In this document: piece by piece, positions 23,949 to 35,362 of the stretch
How the letters are laid out: each line of letters starts with the position of its first letter
Numbering within the stretch: position 1 is the stretch's first letter
NCBI GenBank assembly: GCA_012976225.1
Contig: JAAVVG010000017.1
Coordinates: 558,001 to 622,000 of the forward strand
Length of the DNA stretch: 64,000 nucleotides
Reading direction: 5' to 3'
Source: Golubevia sp. BC0850
Taxonomy: Eukaryota; Basidiomycota; Exobasidiomycetes; Golubeviales; Golubeviaceae
Position numbers and translations under genes: made by a program
Notes under the pieces: model-generated
What the model saw: the letters and a program-made list of their open reading frames with translations, nothing else
The model's database searches: none
What the model was told of the DNA's origin: nothing

Positions 23949-25159
23949 ATGCTAGCCAAATTCTTCGGAAGTTCAACTGCAAAAGGACCCAAAATCACAA
24001 AGCACGACCGAGCTGTACTCGAGTGAGTTGAATTCACTTCAGTTCAAGCAAGAGCAACCCTATCACCAGAAAGACCTCTGATAACTTCTCTCCATCTCCT
24101 CGGCTTCTCTTCCTCTGTGACCAGCATCAAACTGCAGCGGGACAAGATTAAGCAGTATCAGAAGAAGGTAAGTCTGTCTCCTCCATTACTCTGTCTCTCA
24201 GACAACTCGCGGACGGAGCTACAATTTCATCCTGTCCTCTCAAACCTTTCCCTCCCATAGCTCGTACTGGTATTGGATAGGGAAAAGGTTCTAGCTGTTC
24301 AGGCATTAGAAAAAGGGGATAAAGATAGAGCTCTGATAGCTTTAAGGAGGAAGCGGTATCAGGAATCGCTGCTATCAAAGACTGATGGTCAGCTCGAGAC
24401 GTTGGAGGGTCTGGTGAGTATCGTACTATGAGAGGCTCTTCATCAGGATAGGTCTGAAGATAGATTTAGTAGCAAGGATGCTTCTAGGAGATTAAGGGGT
24501 TTGACGAACTTGGAGCAAAGAGCTAGATCGTCTAGGGTGTTGTTCTCTTCTATCAGTCTTCCCGAGCCTCTTCAATCTGTCAAACCATCCTTTTCAATGT
24601 TGCAGAAACAAGTGAAAATCTATCGAGAATCCCATAACTCATCTCCCTTCACTCATATCCCTCTTCAGATCTCATCCATTGAATTTTCTCAAATCGAAGT
24701 CTCAGTAATGCATGGTTTAGCTCAAGGAAACGAAGCTCTGAAATCAATTCATAAAGAATTGAGTATAGAAAATGTAGAGAAATTGATGGAGGAGAGTGCT
24801 GGAGCTCAGAGTTATCAGAGGGTGAGTATCTCTTTTTCCCTTCTCCTAATATCGTCCTCGCCCTGAACCCGAATCTCCTATCCCATTCTCTCACAAAAAA
24901 ACCAAAACAGGAAATCGACGAAATGCTTTCATCTCAAATGACAGCAGAAGATGAAGAAGCAGTAGCCGATGAAATGAAATTATTACAACGTGAAGTTACT
25001 GGAGAAACTGAAGTTTCGATTCCTGAAGCTCGACCTGTTAGAAATCCGGATTTACCAGAGGTTCCAACTCAAGATCCAGTTGCTTCAAAACCTTCGAGGA
25101 TAGAGAAGAAGAAGGAGGAAAGGACGGAGAAGCGGGAGGAAGAGATGTTGGCTGCTTAG
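23949..25159 (+). CDS. VPS20: ESCRT-III subunit Vps20 / CHMP6
   Basis: Five exons (23949-24022, 24125-24167, 24261-24413, 24669-24821, 24911-25159) give 223 residues, the normal length. Vps20 nucleates Snf7 filaments on endosomes during multivesicular body formation. The short N-terminus lacks the Gly-2 myristoylation site of human CHMP6 (it reads MLAKFF). The Snf7 core follows: ITKHDRAVLDIKLQRDKIKQ, ALIALRRKRYQESLL, SSIEFSQIEVSVMHGLAQGN, SIENVEKLMEE. The acidic C-terminal helix region ends in a Lys/Glu-rich tail. Intron 3 is the longest (255 nt), and its acceptor after CTCTTCAG restores the family-specific SIEFSQIE. Confidence 0.93.
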
Positions 25160-25556
25160 CTTCAGAAGGACAGGTCGGTTTCTCCCCTTCTTTGACTGTT
25201 TCCCAACTCCCTTTGTACATGTAGCTGAGCAGTCAGAATAGAAGACGTAGTTTCACATTAGATTACGTTAATCTTCCGAAGTCATCCCCAATTGGCAGTC
25301 AGCTCGAAAGGGTCTCGAGATAGAGTCAAGTCTTTCATCGATGAAACGCAGAGCAGACAGAAAGAGCGATTAGAATGTTGTTACAGAATAAAAAATTACG
25401 AGAGAAAAGTGGTGGGTGAGTTTGTTAAGAATGGTGTTACAAAATGAAAGTTGCGAAAACGACGATGGAGAATTAAGACAGAAGGTGCTTGCTGTTGGAG
25501 GAATACTGGACTAGAACGATTAGGAATCAAAAGAAATCTACTTTTGTTTGTTAAAA
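25160..25556. other. Convergent 3' spacer
   Basis: About 400 bp between two convergent genes, presumably their 3' UTRs. AATAAA occurs near 25387. Nothing else seen. Confidence 0.4.
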
Positions 25557-26297
25557 CTACGAGTAATGTTTCCCACCTCTACCGTCTACTCTTCTTAAGC
25601 TCAAACCTTGATCCTGCTCATTTTCTCCTGATAACCAAACCTCATGCCTTCCTACACCTGCATTCCCGTTCACCATCACAAATGTCATTGATGAAGGTAA
25701 TGGTAATGATTGAGATTTGCTCATCTTCTTGGAAGGTTCGCTGAATCTTATTGAAGGTAAGCCTTTAGAAAGAAAAGAAGAGGTTGATTTCAAGATTGAA
25801 CCGGAAGAGGAAGAGGAGGAGGTGGTTGAAGTAGTGGTTTTGGAAGAGTGAATTGACGAGAAAGATGATGATCTAGAAGAATTTGTCTGCGAAGGAGAGG
25901 GAGAGAGGATGAGTCAGAGGTTTGCAGGATAGTGTTGGTTCGAAGTTTTTTCTGATTCTACCACCCGAGATACTCCCGGCTGCTCATCTCGCTTGTAGCC
26001 AGAACGTCCTCCCTTCCACTTCCAACATCCCCTATGATCTATTTTCTATCTACAAAATGCATTGAGACTCACCTGTGCTGAAGGCAAGATCATTCCATTA
26101 ATCGCCACGTATGAAGGTGCGTTGGTTGAAGATGTAGAAGAGCTCTGTGAACTGCTACTACTACTGCTCCTCCTCGATAGATCGCATGAATCAAATTGAG
26201 ATTCGAATAAATCAGAGAATGAATGATACTTCTCCCTGATTGGCATCGAGATTGGAGACCTTTGAGGTGGTGCAATGAAAGCTGAGGTAGATGGCAT
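25557..26297 (-). CDS. Ser-rich hypothetical protein (two exons)
   Basis: Exons 26297-26073 and 25886-25557 join in phase 0 to give 184 residues. The intron has the standard GTGAGT donor and a CGCAG acceptor. No family recognised. The N-terminal half contains FSDLFESQFDSCDLSRR and a Ser run. The second exon starts with Ser/Thr repeats and continues GSILKSTSSFLSKGLPSIRF, then SEPSKKMSKSQSLPLPSS and VGRHEVWLSGENE. The many S-x-x-[KR] positions would suit a phosphorylated regulatory protein, but that is speculation. Confidence 0.6.
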
Positions 26298-26727
26298 ATC
26301 GCGTATGAGTTTGAAGTTTGGTGCTTTCGAGAATTGTTTAGTTAGAGTAGCTGAGGTTTGATGGCGAGAAGAGGAAGGTATAGTGGGAGGGGTAGAGCAA
26401 GATACTTTGAGGGAGGGTAGGCTTTAAGTAGCAAAAGGTTGTATGACTGGATGACAAAAAAGGGTGAAAGGTTCGGGTCAGACTGTCAACTTATAGCCGT
26501 AGAAATCTGTGACACCGAGATTTCGGAAGAAAGCTCAGGCGCGCTCAGTTTTGAAACGGCCCTAAATCCGAAATTCATGAAAGCGAAAGGAGCACGTCAT
26601 CCAGAAACCCCAAGCCTCGGTCCTGTTCTACCCCTCCAGACGGTTCGTACATTCTACTTCCGTAACCTCTGTTTTCCCCGTTCAAGAAGATAACTCATGT
26701 ACATCCTCATCCATGGAGATTTGAAGG
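26298..26727. other. Spacer with no clear gene
   Basis: A forward frame at 26439-26693 (84 codons) has no splice or family support. The region is probably the promoter of the Ser-rich gene on the - strand. Confidence 0.3.
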
Positions 26728-27082
26728 ATGGAGATAAGAAATCGGGACTGTCCTCGGAGAGAAGTGAGTAGAGTGGGTCTGAAGGATACGTACGAAATGA
26801 GCCAAGATGAAGCAGAGAAGATTTACAACCTAGATACAACAGGTTCTGGGGAATCTGCTGGAAGTCAGACTCAGAACTATTAAAATTGATTTTTTCTGAC
26901 TTGTCGTTTCAGAGGAGAATCCTCAAGATATCTCACAAATTCTCAAGGCAGCTGGCAATAAGGTTGCTAGGGAAGCTGGCCTCAAGACCATCCATCAGAG
27001 CTTGGAAAATGGACGAGAAAGTCTTGGAATTTTGGGAGAAGATCAAAAGTCAGAGAGCGGAACCTGGAAGAACCGGGACTAG
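26728..27082 (+). CDS. Candidate small two-exon gene, unknown function
   Basis: An ATG at 26728 opens a frame that joins at a GTTCTG donor (26843) to an acceptor after GTCGTTTCAG (26912), in phase, to a TAG at 27080-27082. The 94 residues include MSQDEAEKIYNLDTTEENP and ISQILKAAGNKVAREAGL. The intron has a pyrimidine-rich end and a possible CTGAC branch site at 26896-26900. The sequence reads like a soluble helical protein, but no family is recognised and the donor is not the common type. The second exon has another open frame, so the call is tentative. Confidence 0.3.
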
Positions 27083-28089
27083 GAAATTGAAGACTGAGCA
27101 AAGAAGAGACGCACTTTCGAGTTTGGCGATTTAAGGGAAATGGGGAAGAGATGTCGAATGGTGGAATAATCAAGCGGGTTGCTGCTGTTAAGACCAAGAG
27201 TGATATGAACTGATTTTTCCCCCTTACCTTTGCCTCAGTCTTTCGTGACTGTTTTTGTCGCTACTTTCCCATCTTTGCCTCTGTCAGCCTAGCTCACGCT
27301 TGAGCGCTTGAGCCACAACGATCAAGGATAGTCCTGCTTATCGTTCCAAAAAGAACGTTCTTTCAGCTCATAGTAGCATCTTTTAGCAGGTTGCTCCGTC
27401 AACTGAAGGAAGGTCAGATGAAACGAACCTCGCGTGGGTCAACTTGAGTCAAAAGGGGGGCGGGGCAATGAGATGATCAGAGAGCGTAACAGTTTGATGA
27501 AAGTTCCTCATTCCTGGAAAATCACTTGCCAGCTCATGCGCTCACGCTCTTCCTGTTTGGAAGCGAAAGATCCTGGAAGACAAATCATTTAGAGAAGTAA
27601 GTCTGGACCTCTTCAGGAACCTTATCCAAGGATTTACATTAAATTTCGAACTGTAACTTCGATGGAACTCTCTTCTCCGTTCTTACAACAGCTCAGACCA
27701 AAAGCTTTTACTCTTGTCTTTCTAATGTTTTTACCTCAGTCCAAGGCGATTCTTACTTCAGTCGCTGCTTCGATTGAAGCCTCGATGATTGGTCGGCTCA
27801 CTAACTTCCGCAGTCAGCCCCTGGCTTCTGGCTTCAATTTCAGAAACCCTACATAATGAAAGAAGCTCTGCAGTTCTGCAGTCTTTTCTCCTCTCCACCA
27901 ATTCGCTTTACAACTTCTGTTCCTCCTTTTTCTTACCTCTTCTCTCAACTCGGTCAGCTGGTCTGCCAATCCTCTTTTTTCAAATCCATTTTTTTTTCTT
28001 CCCCATACCTTTTTGCTTCTTCAAGACCCTACTTTCTTCTTTCAATTCCACTTCCTCTTTACTTCAAACTCAAACTTCAAATTTTCAAG
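27083..28089. other. 1-kb gene-free region
   Basis: No convincing coding signal. The right 250 bp are very T/CT-rich (long T runs near 27989) and form the promoter and leader of the secreted-protein gene at 28090. Confidence 0.4.
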
Positions 28090-29188
28090 ATGAAATTCTC
28101 TTCCCAAGTTGCCCTCTCAGTTGCCATTACCTCTCTTGCCTCGGTCTCAGCTGCTCCAGTGGCTCAAAGAGCTGAACAGGTCCAAGCCGAGGTGAGTCAA
28201 AGCTTCATCCTCAGAAGTAGCCCAAGTCCAACGACGCCGTCTCTTGACGGACTCATTGAAGCCTCTCCTTTCATTTCAACAAAACAACAGTCTCTCTCCA
28301 GACGAGAGCCTCTCAATGCCATCGCCATGTGGGGACTCACAGGCGGAGCTGTCCTTAAAGGAATCTTCGGTGGTGGTAACAAGGAGGCTGCAGAATTCTT
28401 TGTTTCCAAGGAAGGTAAGCTTTGATAAGGTATTTCTGTTCCTGTTGAGTCTTTTGGTGACTCAATTCCTTTCCCTTTTCACTCTTGCAGGTCAAGATTT
28501 CCTAGCCTCCGAAGATGGACAAGCCTTCGTATCTAAGCTGGCCGAAGACGACTCTGCTCTACAAGCTCGTGGTGTTCCAGTAGATCTCGGAAAGTACGCA
28601 TGGAAGAGCTGGGCTGGACCGCTCGTTGCCGCCGTCTCCGCCACAGCTGCAAGCATTTATGCTTCACACTCAAAGGAAGGTGAGTCCATCCTAGTTACTT
28701 CTCCGAGCCAGAGATCCTCTCTTGAACCCTCTCCCTCTCAATTCTCTCAGCTCAAGACTTCCTTAATTCCGATGAAGGAAGAGAGTTCATCTCCAAAATG
28801 GCCGAAGATGAGAGCCTAGCTGAAAATGTGAGTGTCGTCAGTGTGCAACCGCTCTCTCTCTCTCTCTCTCCAAACTCTGAACCTTTCCCTTCGTCCTCTA
28901 TCTACGCAGGTTAACGAGAAAAGACTGAGTGCAGGTGGAATTGGAGCCACTGTCTTTGTTGCAACCGCAGTCTACAACGGACTCAAGGGTAACGGATACA
29001 TCAAGGAGGCAGAAGAACTGCAACGCCAGTACGGAGGACTTCTCGGTGACGACGCAGCGGACTCTACTATCCAAGCTCGAGGAAAGGTCGACTATGGATG
29101 GTTGATGGCTGGTATCATCTCAGGCTTCAACACCATTCGAGCTAGAGATATGGAGAATTCCGTTGACGACTTCGATCTTTTGGGATGA
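28090..29188 (+). CDS. Secreted precursor with repeated helix/acidic-tail modules
   Basis: Five exons (28090-28191, 28291-28414, 28491-28679, 28751-28827, 28910-29188) give 256 residues. A signal peptide ends near SVSAAPVAQ. After SRR a unit repeats with variation: a Gly/Ala-rich hydrophobic helix (GLTGGAVLKGIFGGG; WAGPLVAAVSATAASIY; GGIGATVFVATAVYNGL; WLMAGIISGFNTI) followed by an acidic tail. Two tails carry nearly the same words, QDFLASEDGQAFVSKLAEDD and QDFLNSDEGREFISKMAEDE. Units are set off by SRR, QARG, EKR, QARG and RARD, as expected of kexin-type processing. There are no cysteines. The protein at 13029 has the same plan. No known family recognised. Secretion is well supported; release of peptides is inference. 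Confidence 0.8.
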
Positions 29189-29543
29189 GATTCTCAGGTC
29201 AATCTGCTTTTTCTTCTTTTCTTTTTACTACCTTTTCCCCTACCCTTCTCTTTGTTCCTAATTAAATGGTCTTGAATAGAGAAATGTGAGACCTTGAAAG
29301 TAGAATTGATGTCGTGGTCATAGGCAAGGAACCTTTGGACGGGACAATGCTTTTGGTCGTCGCTATCGCATTGAAGATAGAAAAGGGAATTGAGCTTGGA
29401 ACTACGGTCACATAGAATGTGAAAGGATGGTTGACCTGCGATCGTCGACAACTGACTATTGAGAAGAAAGCATGTTTGAATTGAGTACAAGTACAGCTGA
29501 CATGAAAAGCAGACCCATTCTTTCTATTCGAGTTGCCTTCTTC
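29189..29543. other. Convergent 3' spacer
   Basis: About 355 bp between the convergent secreted-protein gene and the PTPA gene. It begins with a T-rich 3' UTR. No other feature seen. Confidence 0.4.
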
Positions 29544-31970
29544 TTACATCTTCCTACCCCCACTTCCAGCTCTTGGTAGACCTCCAAAGGGGGAACTCAA
29601 AGCCGCAGCCGATCCTGTCGAAGCCAGGGTTCGACTATTTCCTCCGCCAATCCCATCGCCACCCTCAGTTCTTGAACTCCCTAATCCAGGAATTTCAATG
29701 GGAGCAAAGGGAACCTTAGAAGCACCAGATTCGTTCGGATTCCGACTAGACGAAAGCCCAAGTCCAAGCCAAGGAGCTCCCTTAGGTCTTGGACCTAAAG
29801 CTGAGTTTGGATTGAATTGAGCTTGAGCATTTGTTGGACTCGGTTTCGCCCAAGGAGCAGCGGTTGGGGCTTGATTCACAGCTTTCGCAGGAGCTTGAGT
29901 TGATTCCAGTTCTTCCCCCACATCGTCACTCCCTTCCCATTTCCAACCTACTCCTCCAAACCAGAAATGCTGAACTACAGGTCTTTTACCCAGACATTCC
30001 TTTTCGTACATCTTAAGCATTCCGCCAGAAATCTTTCTCCAATTCGGTACTGACGTTGAAATGTCGTTGAGAATGGGAGAATGCTCGTGGAAAGGACCGG
30101 TTTTGAGAGAGTGGATTCGAGCGATTGAAGAAGTGAAGAGGTTTGGGAACGGAGTTGAGTTGAAGGAGGATGAAGATGAGGTGGAGGAAAGAGTTTGAGA
30201 TCTGGATGAAGATTTTGAAGGCTGGAATTCGATGACAGCTTTGGGGGTGATTTTGATTGACTTGGAGCTTGTTTTGGGGTTGTGGGAAGGCGAGACGAAG
30301 TCTGAAGGAAGGTACCGTTCCTGATCTGATCGAGGATGAGTTAGAAGATAGAGATGATTATAGATTCGAGTAGAGAAAATTAGTCGAGAAGCGAAAGACG
30401 AGGAGAAGTCAAATTCTGGAGACCCACCTCGTAGTTGAGCTGCTCCAAATACATAAGGCAAGAAGTGGTAGTCATCCTAAGACACGACGAGAAAGGTAGA
30501 GACAGAAAGGTTTGGGAGAGCCAGCAAAGGTAAGAAGGAGGTTTGTCATCAAGAGCAGGAGTGAATGTATGCCAGCAACCGAGATGGCAAGAAGTACGAA
30601 CCAAGCCCCAAACCCCATGACTTCCAGCTGGTTCTAGTCCATAAGTATCCTGCAGGCCCCACGCCACCTGAAGATAGAGAGGGAACACCTCCAAAGCTAG
30701 AGCAGTTTCGAAAGCAGTTGGAGGAGATAAGGGTGGATTTGAAGGTGAAGTTGAAGTTGCAGTAGAGCTTGGCCTCTGATTCAACTGAACTGGAAAATGA
30801 GCTTCATCGGATTTCAGAACTGTGGAAATAGTTGAAGTTGAGGTTGAAGCCTCAGCCGGGCCTGCTTTTGAAGAGGAATCTTGATTCACAGTTCGACTCT
30901 CCACCTCTCCTTGGTGTTCGTCCCCAAATCCAAGCCTAGTGAGCGTTCCTAACCAGGCTACGAAAGTCATTTCATGTCCTGAACCGTAGTCTAATCTCAC
31001 GAAGGAACCGAACGAATCTTGAAGATAAGGAATAAGTTCTGGAATGTACGGGTGGAGATGAGGGGGAAGTAGCGAGAGATGAAGGGATTGGATACGCTTG
31101 GACCAAGAAGCGGGATTGATTGAGAGCCAAGATCGAAAGTAGAGATGAGCAGGAGGGGATGGAATGGAAAGAGAAAGCAAGGGAAATGAGAAAGTGAGAT
31201 TGGTTGATGCCCTTTGACTGGGTTGGGAGCTGACATCCTTAGGAAAGCCCTCAAGTGAATCCCTTTAGCCAGAGGGCTGATACGATAGGATTTATCTCAG
31301 TCCAACAAGAAGGGAGGGACGAAAGCAAAAAGATGGCAGAGAGGACAAACCACCTTCTTTCTAATGCCTAGCTCCCTTTCTCCCTCCTCCTGACCCTCTT
31401 CCTACCTTTTTTCAACCCTCTCTGGCTGGTCTCATCTACAATTGAATCTATTCTGTCACTTCCAAGCAGGTCAGAATAAGATCTCATCTAACCACTCACC
31501 TCTTCTAATCTCTTTCCCCAATCTCTAAAAGCCAAGTTCCCAAACCTCTGAGGAGTCTTCAGAGGTTCGATATCTTTCGTCCACTGGACTAGTTCTCTCA
31601 ATAGAATGCCTAATTTCTGTATCGGGTCGTTGCTCTCTTTGATCTGCTTGTTCGTTACCACCTCTTTCCTTTCCTCTCGATCTTCTACCAATTGATAAGT
31701 GATGGTAGGTCTTCCGACTGAAGCGGCTGCCAACCTAGCAACAAAGAGAAGATATAGACTATGAGTTTGAGAATTGATCCATTGTTGAAGTTGAGTGTCT
31801 GAATGAATTCTCTTCTTTGGAATGCAAGTCTGAGATAGAAGCAGAGGATCTAAAGGACTCAGAGAAGGTAGCGCTGGAAGTGAAGCGGGTATTTGTGAGG
31901 ATTGAGGTTGAGACTGAGATTCTGAGCTCAGCTTCGACTGCGCTTGAGGAAAGCGAGTTGGAGGCAGCAT
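29544..31970 (-). CDS. RRD1: Serine/threonine phosphatase 2A activator (PTPA, peptidyl-prolyl isomerase)
   Basis: Exons 31970-31500, 31237-30602, 30476-30428 and 30325-29544 give 645 residues. PTPA proteins activate PP2A catalytic subunits in the cytosol and nucleus. Landmarks in order: [117 protein letters not shown]. The [19 protein letters not shown] junction fixes intron 2, which begins with an unusual GTTCGT donor. Exon 2's start (after CTAAG) and exon 4's start (after CGATCAG) are the choices that keep phase. The enzyme carries an Ala/Pro/Gly-rich C-terminal extension of about 120 residues absent from short homologues. RRD1 versus RRD2 cannot be decided here. Confidence 0.88.
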
Positions 31971-32339
31971 TTGTAAGGAGTGAAACCGATTGAGTGGAGT
32001 GGAGAGAGAAGGAGAAACTCCATCTTCAACCCAGAACCATCACTTAAATTCTCAAATCACTCCTTTTGATCTTGGAAAAGCTAGAAATCTATCGATTCAT
32101 CCGTCTATCTCAGAAATAGGAACTCCAGGCGACTGGCGAGGATGGAAGGAAGCTGAAGAAGGAAGGTGAGCAACTACTCACAACTGCGTTGTGACGTTTT
32201 CATTGAAAACCTCCCGTTTCCCGCCTGGCCGCCTTCTCTCGCTCTTCAAGCTTCAAGCGGGTTCATAATGAGAAACGATCAAAGTCGTACTTTGGATGAC
32301 CTTGCTGTTATCCTTTACCTCTCCTTTGTAAGGATGCGC
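31971..32339. other. Spacer upstream of PTPA
   Basis: About 370 bp. Presumed promoter of the - strand PTPA gene. No feature seen. Confidence 0.35.
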
Positions 32340-33490
32340 AACTTTACCATCTCCTCTCTCTCCCAACTTTCAACTCATGGAGTCCGACTCTGGAGAACCT
32401 CTCCTCAGAAACATAAGGGTGGACACGTTGAACCTTCCTTCTTTCTACCTACTGCTAGTCAGAGAAGATGCCAACGATATCCTGGCCTCATTTCAACACC
32501 ATGCGTCTTCGTCAAGACGACTCAGACTTGAAATGTTGCGCGTCGAGTACATCAGTCTTTTGGAACCTCACCGAAAGTTAATTATGATCCAGTCGGTGTC
32601 ATCGGAATGGCCGCCAGCATGACGACTTTCAGGATCGCCAGCATCGCTCACTATTCCCTCCAGAAAGCCACCGGCTGCAACACTTCGAGTGTTCTCAAGA
32701 ACAGGACGACATATCATAAAAGGTGTGCTACACTTCAGAGCTATCCTCATCAGCTTGCCTCCTAATCTTCAGTCGATCTCGGTAGCAAGTTCAAACGCAT
32801 CCTTCCCTTTTTGCTTCCAAACCCAATTCGGAGAAGCGACGCCACTACTTCCATCGATCTGGTCTCTCAAGTTCATACAAGTTATAAAGCAGACGTTTGA
32901 AAACTCCACCCTCAGGGGAGTTCAACCTGTCGAGCTGTCAACACGCAATCTTCTCTGGATCCTGCTCAACCCACACCTTCGGTCCGCAAGTCCCTACGGA
33001 TCACTGGACCAGGAAGATGTCAAGTTCTTGGATCAACATTCAGAACTCTCTGGCTTGAAGAGTTCCTCCGTCTCGACTCTCTCAACTCTAGACCTGGACC
33101 TAGTGATGATCAAAGTACCAAAATCCAAAATGCCGCTAGAGAAGCCCTCAACTCCTTTCACCCAGCTTTCATCATTCCCTCCAGGTCTGGAGAAATTCGG
33201 CTCTGATGTTTTCTTCATTCCCCAACACGGATAGCGCTGGAGGAGCCATCTTGAAAGGACTGAAAGGATCTATCGCAACCCTTGAGTCGCCACAACTAAG
33301 GAGATATGATTTAGTTCGTTTCAGAAGCTCAACAGGAGGTCAATTACCCTTCTTCAACCTCTAGTTCTTATGTTTAGACCCCCTAGAGATCCTTGCCCTC
33401 ATGGCAGCTATCAAGTTGAGCGAAGTTTTCAACAAGCAGGTCCAACCAAAAAGTCTCGAAGGAATTCGCCTCTCGAGTAACCCCATCGAA
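32340..33490 (+). pseudogene. Decayed F-box / leucine-rich-repeat-like gene (weak call)
   Basis: Forward frames at 32377-32622, 32689-33234 and 33233-33490 read like one Leu-rich protein but are broken by stops (32620, 33232, 33362, 33491) and one frame change, and I found no splice sites that mend all of them. Typical words are RLRLEMLRVEYISLLEPHRK, SLPPNLQSISVASSN, STRNLLWILLNPHLRS, LSTLDLDLVMIK, TLESPQLRRYDLVRF and DPLEILALMAAI. Such spaced Leu patterns are common in fungal F-box/LRR proteins, but no F-box is visible. Alternatives are an intron-rich functional gene with unusual splice sites, or chance. Confidence 0.3.
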
Positions 33491-34242
33491 TAGCATTTCT
33501 CAGCCTCAGGAGCCGAAATTCAACTCTATTCAGAAAGTCACACAGCCCGCTTTATCGAGATCCTTTCCAAGCCTCTCAGCCAGACAGGACGCCCGAGAGG
33601 TTTTGAGCCAAATGATGGTCTAAAAAGTGGGTCTCTTCTGTTTAAGTCTGTAGTGGGTCGAGTTTCGAGGCTTGAGGCGGACCACTGAATCTGACGACTT
33701 CGACTTCAACTTTACTCAGTGATGGTCGACCAGCCTTGAGATTGGTTCTTGGGTAGAACAGTTCTGACTTTAGAAGGGAAACAAAGGGGAGGAGCGTCAA
33801 GCTAGAGAGGCGGGTGGAAGACTTAGGACGACTAGCCACAGACCTCAACCCCGTAATCAATCGTTCTTTCTTTGCTCTGTTTCTTGCTATCGACTGTTTG
33901 TTCTTCGATTTTCTGTGCGAGATACTAGAAGCAAAAAGGAGAGTATAGGTTGGACCACGAATGTGATGTTGCTAAGGCTCTAGTTGAAATACCAACGAAC
34001 ATCCTTCCACCTTTGCACCTATATTTAAGAAGTACAGAACCCCTTGAATTCTCAAATAGACAAATAAGAGGAGACAAAAAAAAATTTGGGATGTGGAGGT
34101 GGGGTCGAGGGTCCACACTTGAGAAACTGGATTCGAAACAACTTGCTTCTCTTTCTTTCTTCCTTACTTTTCACCCGATCGAACTATATCTTCAAAAGTC
34201 TTTGTCAATTTCCCAACACATTCAAAATCAGCTCAAGTAATC
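33491..34242. other. Gene-free region and promoter of the small Lys-rich gene
   Basis: About 750 bp without a supported gene. A TATA-like TATATTTAAG lies at 34020-34029. The last 100 bp are CT/CA-rich leader. Confidence 0.4.
34020..34029 (+). promoter_or_regulatory. TATA-box-like TATATTTAAG
   Basis: Located 214 bp upstream of the ATG at 34243. A good sequence match for a fungal TATA box, as often found on strongly induced genes. No transcript start can be seen. Confidence 0.4.
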
Positions 34243-34773
34243 ATGAACAGTGAGTAACAACCCTTTACCTCTCTTTCGCCTCATTGTCCCAATGCGTCCA
34301 TGTGTGCGAAGCTCACCCACCCCTTCTCTCTCTTTCCTCAGACAAAGGAAAGCCCTCTCAAGCTGAGAAAGGAAACTTTTCTACCCAAAACGAAGCTGAA
34401 AAGAGCGTTTTGCAGAAAGGAAAGGAAGAAGTTGAGGTGAGTTATTCGCGTAGTCGCCCATCGACGTTCGCTCTTGATTCATCGTCTTTGTTTGTGTCTG
34501 GTCATCAGATTGAAGTTAAGCTAGTATTTCGTGAATCCAATCTCTGACAGGCTCTTCTCGCTGGTGCTGGAAAGCTTGCTGATCAACACGGATCTGACTC
34601 GTGAGTGATCGATGAAGTCCATTTGGAAAGTGGATAATCCGAATAAGACCCTTTTCTGAATCTGTTCCAATCTCATTGGTATCTTCAGTCCATCTGCCAA
34701 ACCAGAGGAAAGCTCCAAATCAATCATCGAAAAGGCCAAGGACGTTGCTCTTGGACTCAAGAACAAGTTATGA
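34243..34773 (+). CDS. Small Lys/Glu-rich protein, 78 residues (four exons)
   Basis: Exons 34243-34249, 34342-34436, 34551-34600 and 34689-34773 join in phase. All introns have GTGAGT donors and CAG acceptors, apart from the third, which ends TTCAG. The first coding exon is only 7 nt. The protein is hydrophilic and helix-prone: KGKPSQAEKGNFSTQNEAEK, then KGKEEVEALLAGAGKLADQH and IIEKAKDVALGLKNKL. There is no Cys and no signal peptide. The composition resembles small stress or LEA-like proteins, and a TATA box upstream would fit regulated expression, but I recognise no family. Confidence 0.7.
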
Positions 34774-35362
34774 AATGTTTCTCTCTCGCTTCATCTGTAA
34801 ATGATCTCCTAATGAAATGAAGGCAATTCCAGAAACTCTCTTACATGTTTGAATTGATGTTACCCGCTAGACCGTGACTGTAAGTCATATGGCATCTTTC
34901 GAATGTCGCTAATTCCCTCTTGAACGATGGCCAAAGCGAGACATACAAGATCAGAAATGCAAACATTTAAACCACAACCATATCCAATCTCAATGAACTT
35001 CTCTGATACTCTTGAAGAGTTCTTTCTAGACAGATCTATCCCGCGAAAGTAAAGAGGTTGGTGTGAAACCAGGCGCAGACTTGATTAGAAAGGGGAGCTC
35101 TTTAAAGTAACGCTCCCAAGTAGGCGGAGTAAATTTTAGATCAAGAAATAAGTAGGCAGTACAGGAAGGAACAATAGAAACAGAGGCAGAGAAAAACAAG
35201 AAGGGGAAACGGGAGGCAGAAAGGGGTAAAATAGAAAAGCCAGAGATAAACTCCAAGCAGATCATGGTTTAAGAGTTTAATACTACTCTTTTTTTACCGG
35301 CTGGAGAGGGAAAAAGGGAAGGAAGGGTCAGGGTCAGTTCCAAAGTAATGCGAGATCGACAG
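34774..35362. other. Convergent 3' spacer
   Basis: About 590 bp between convergent genes. No coding signal or repeat seen. Confidence 0.4.
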
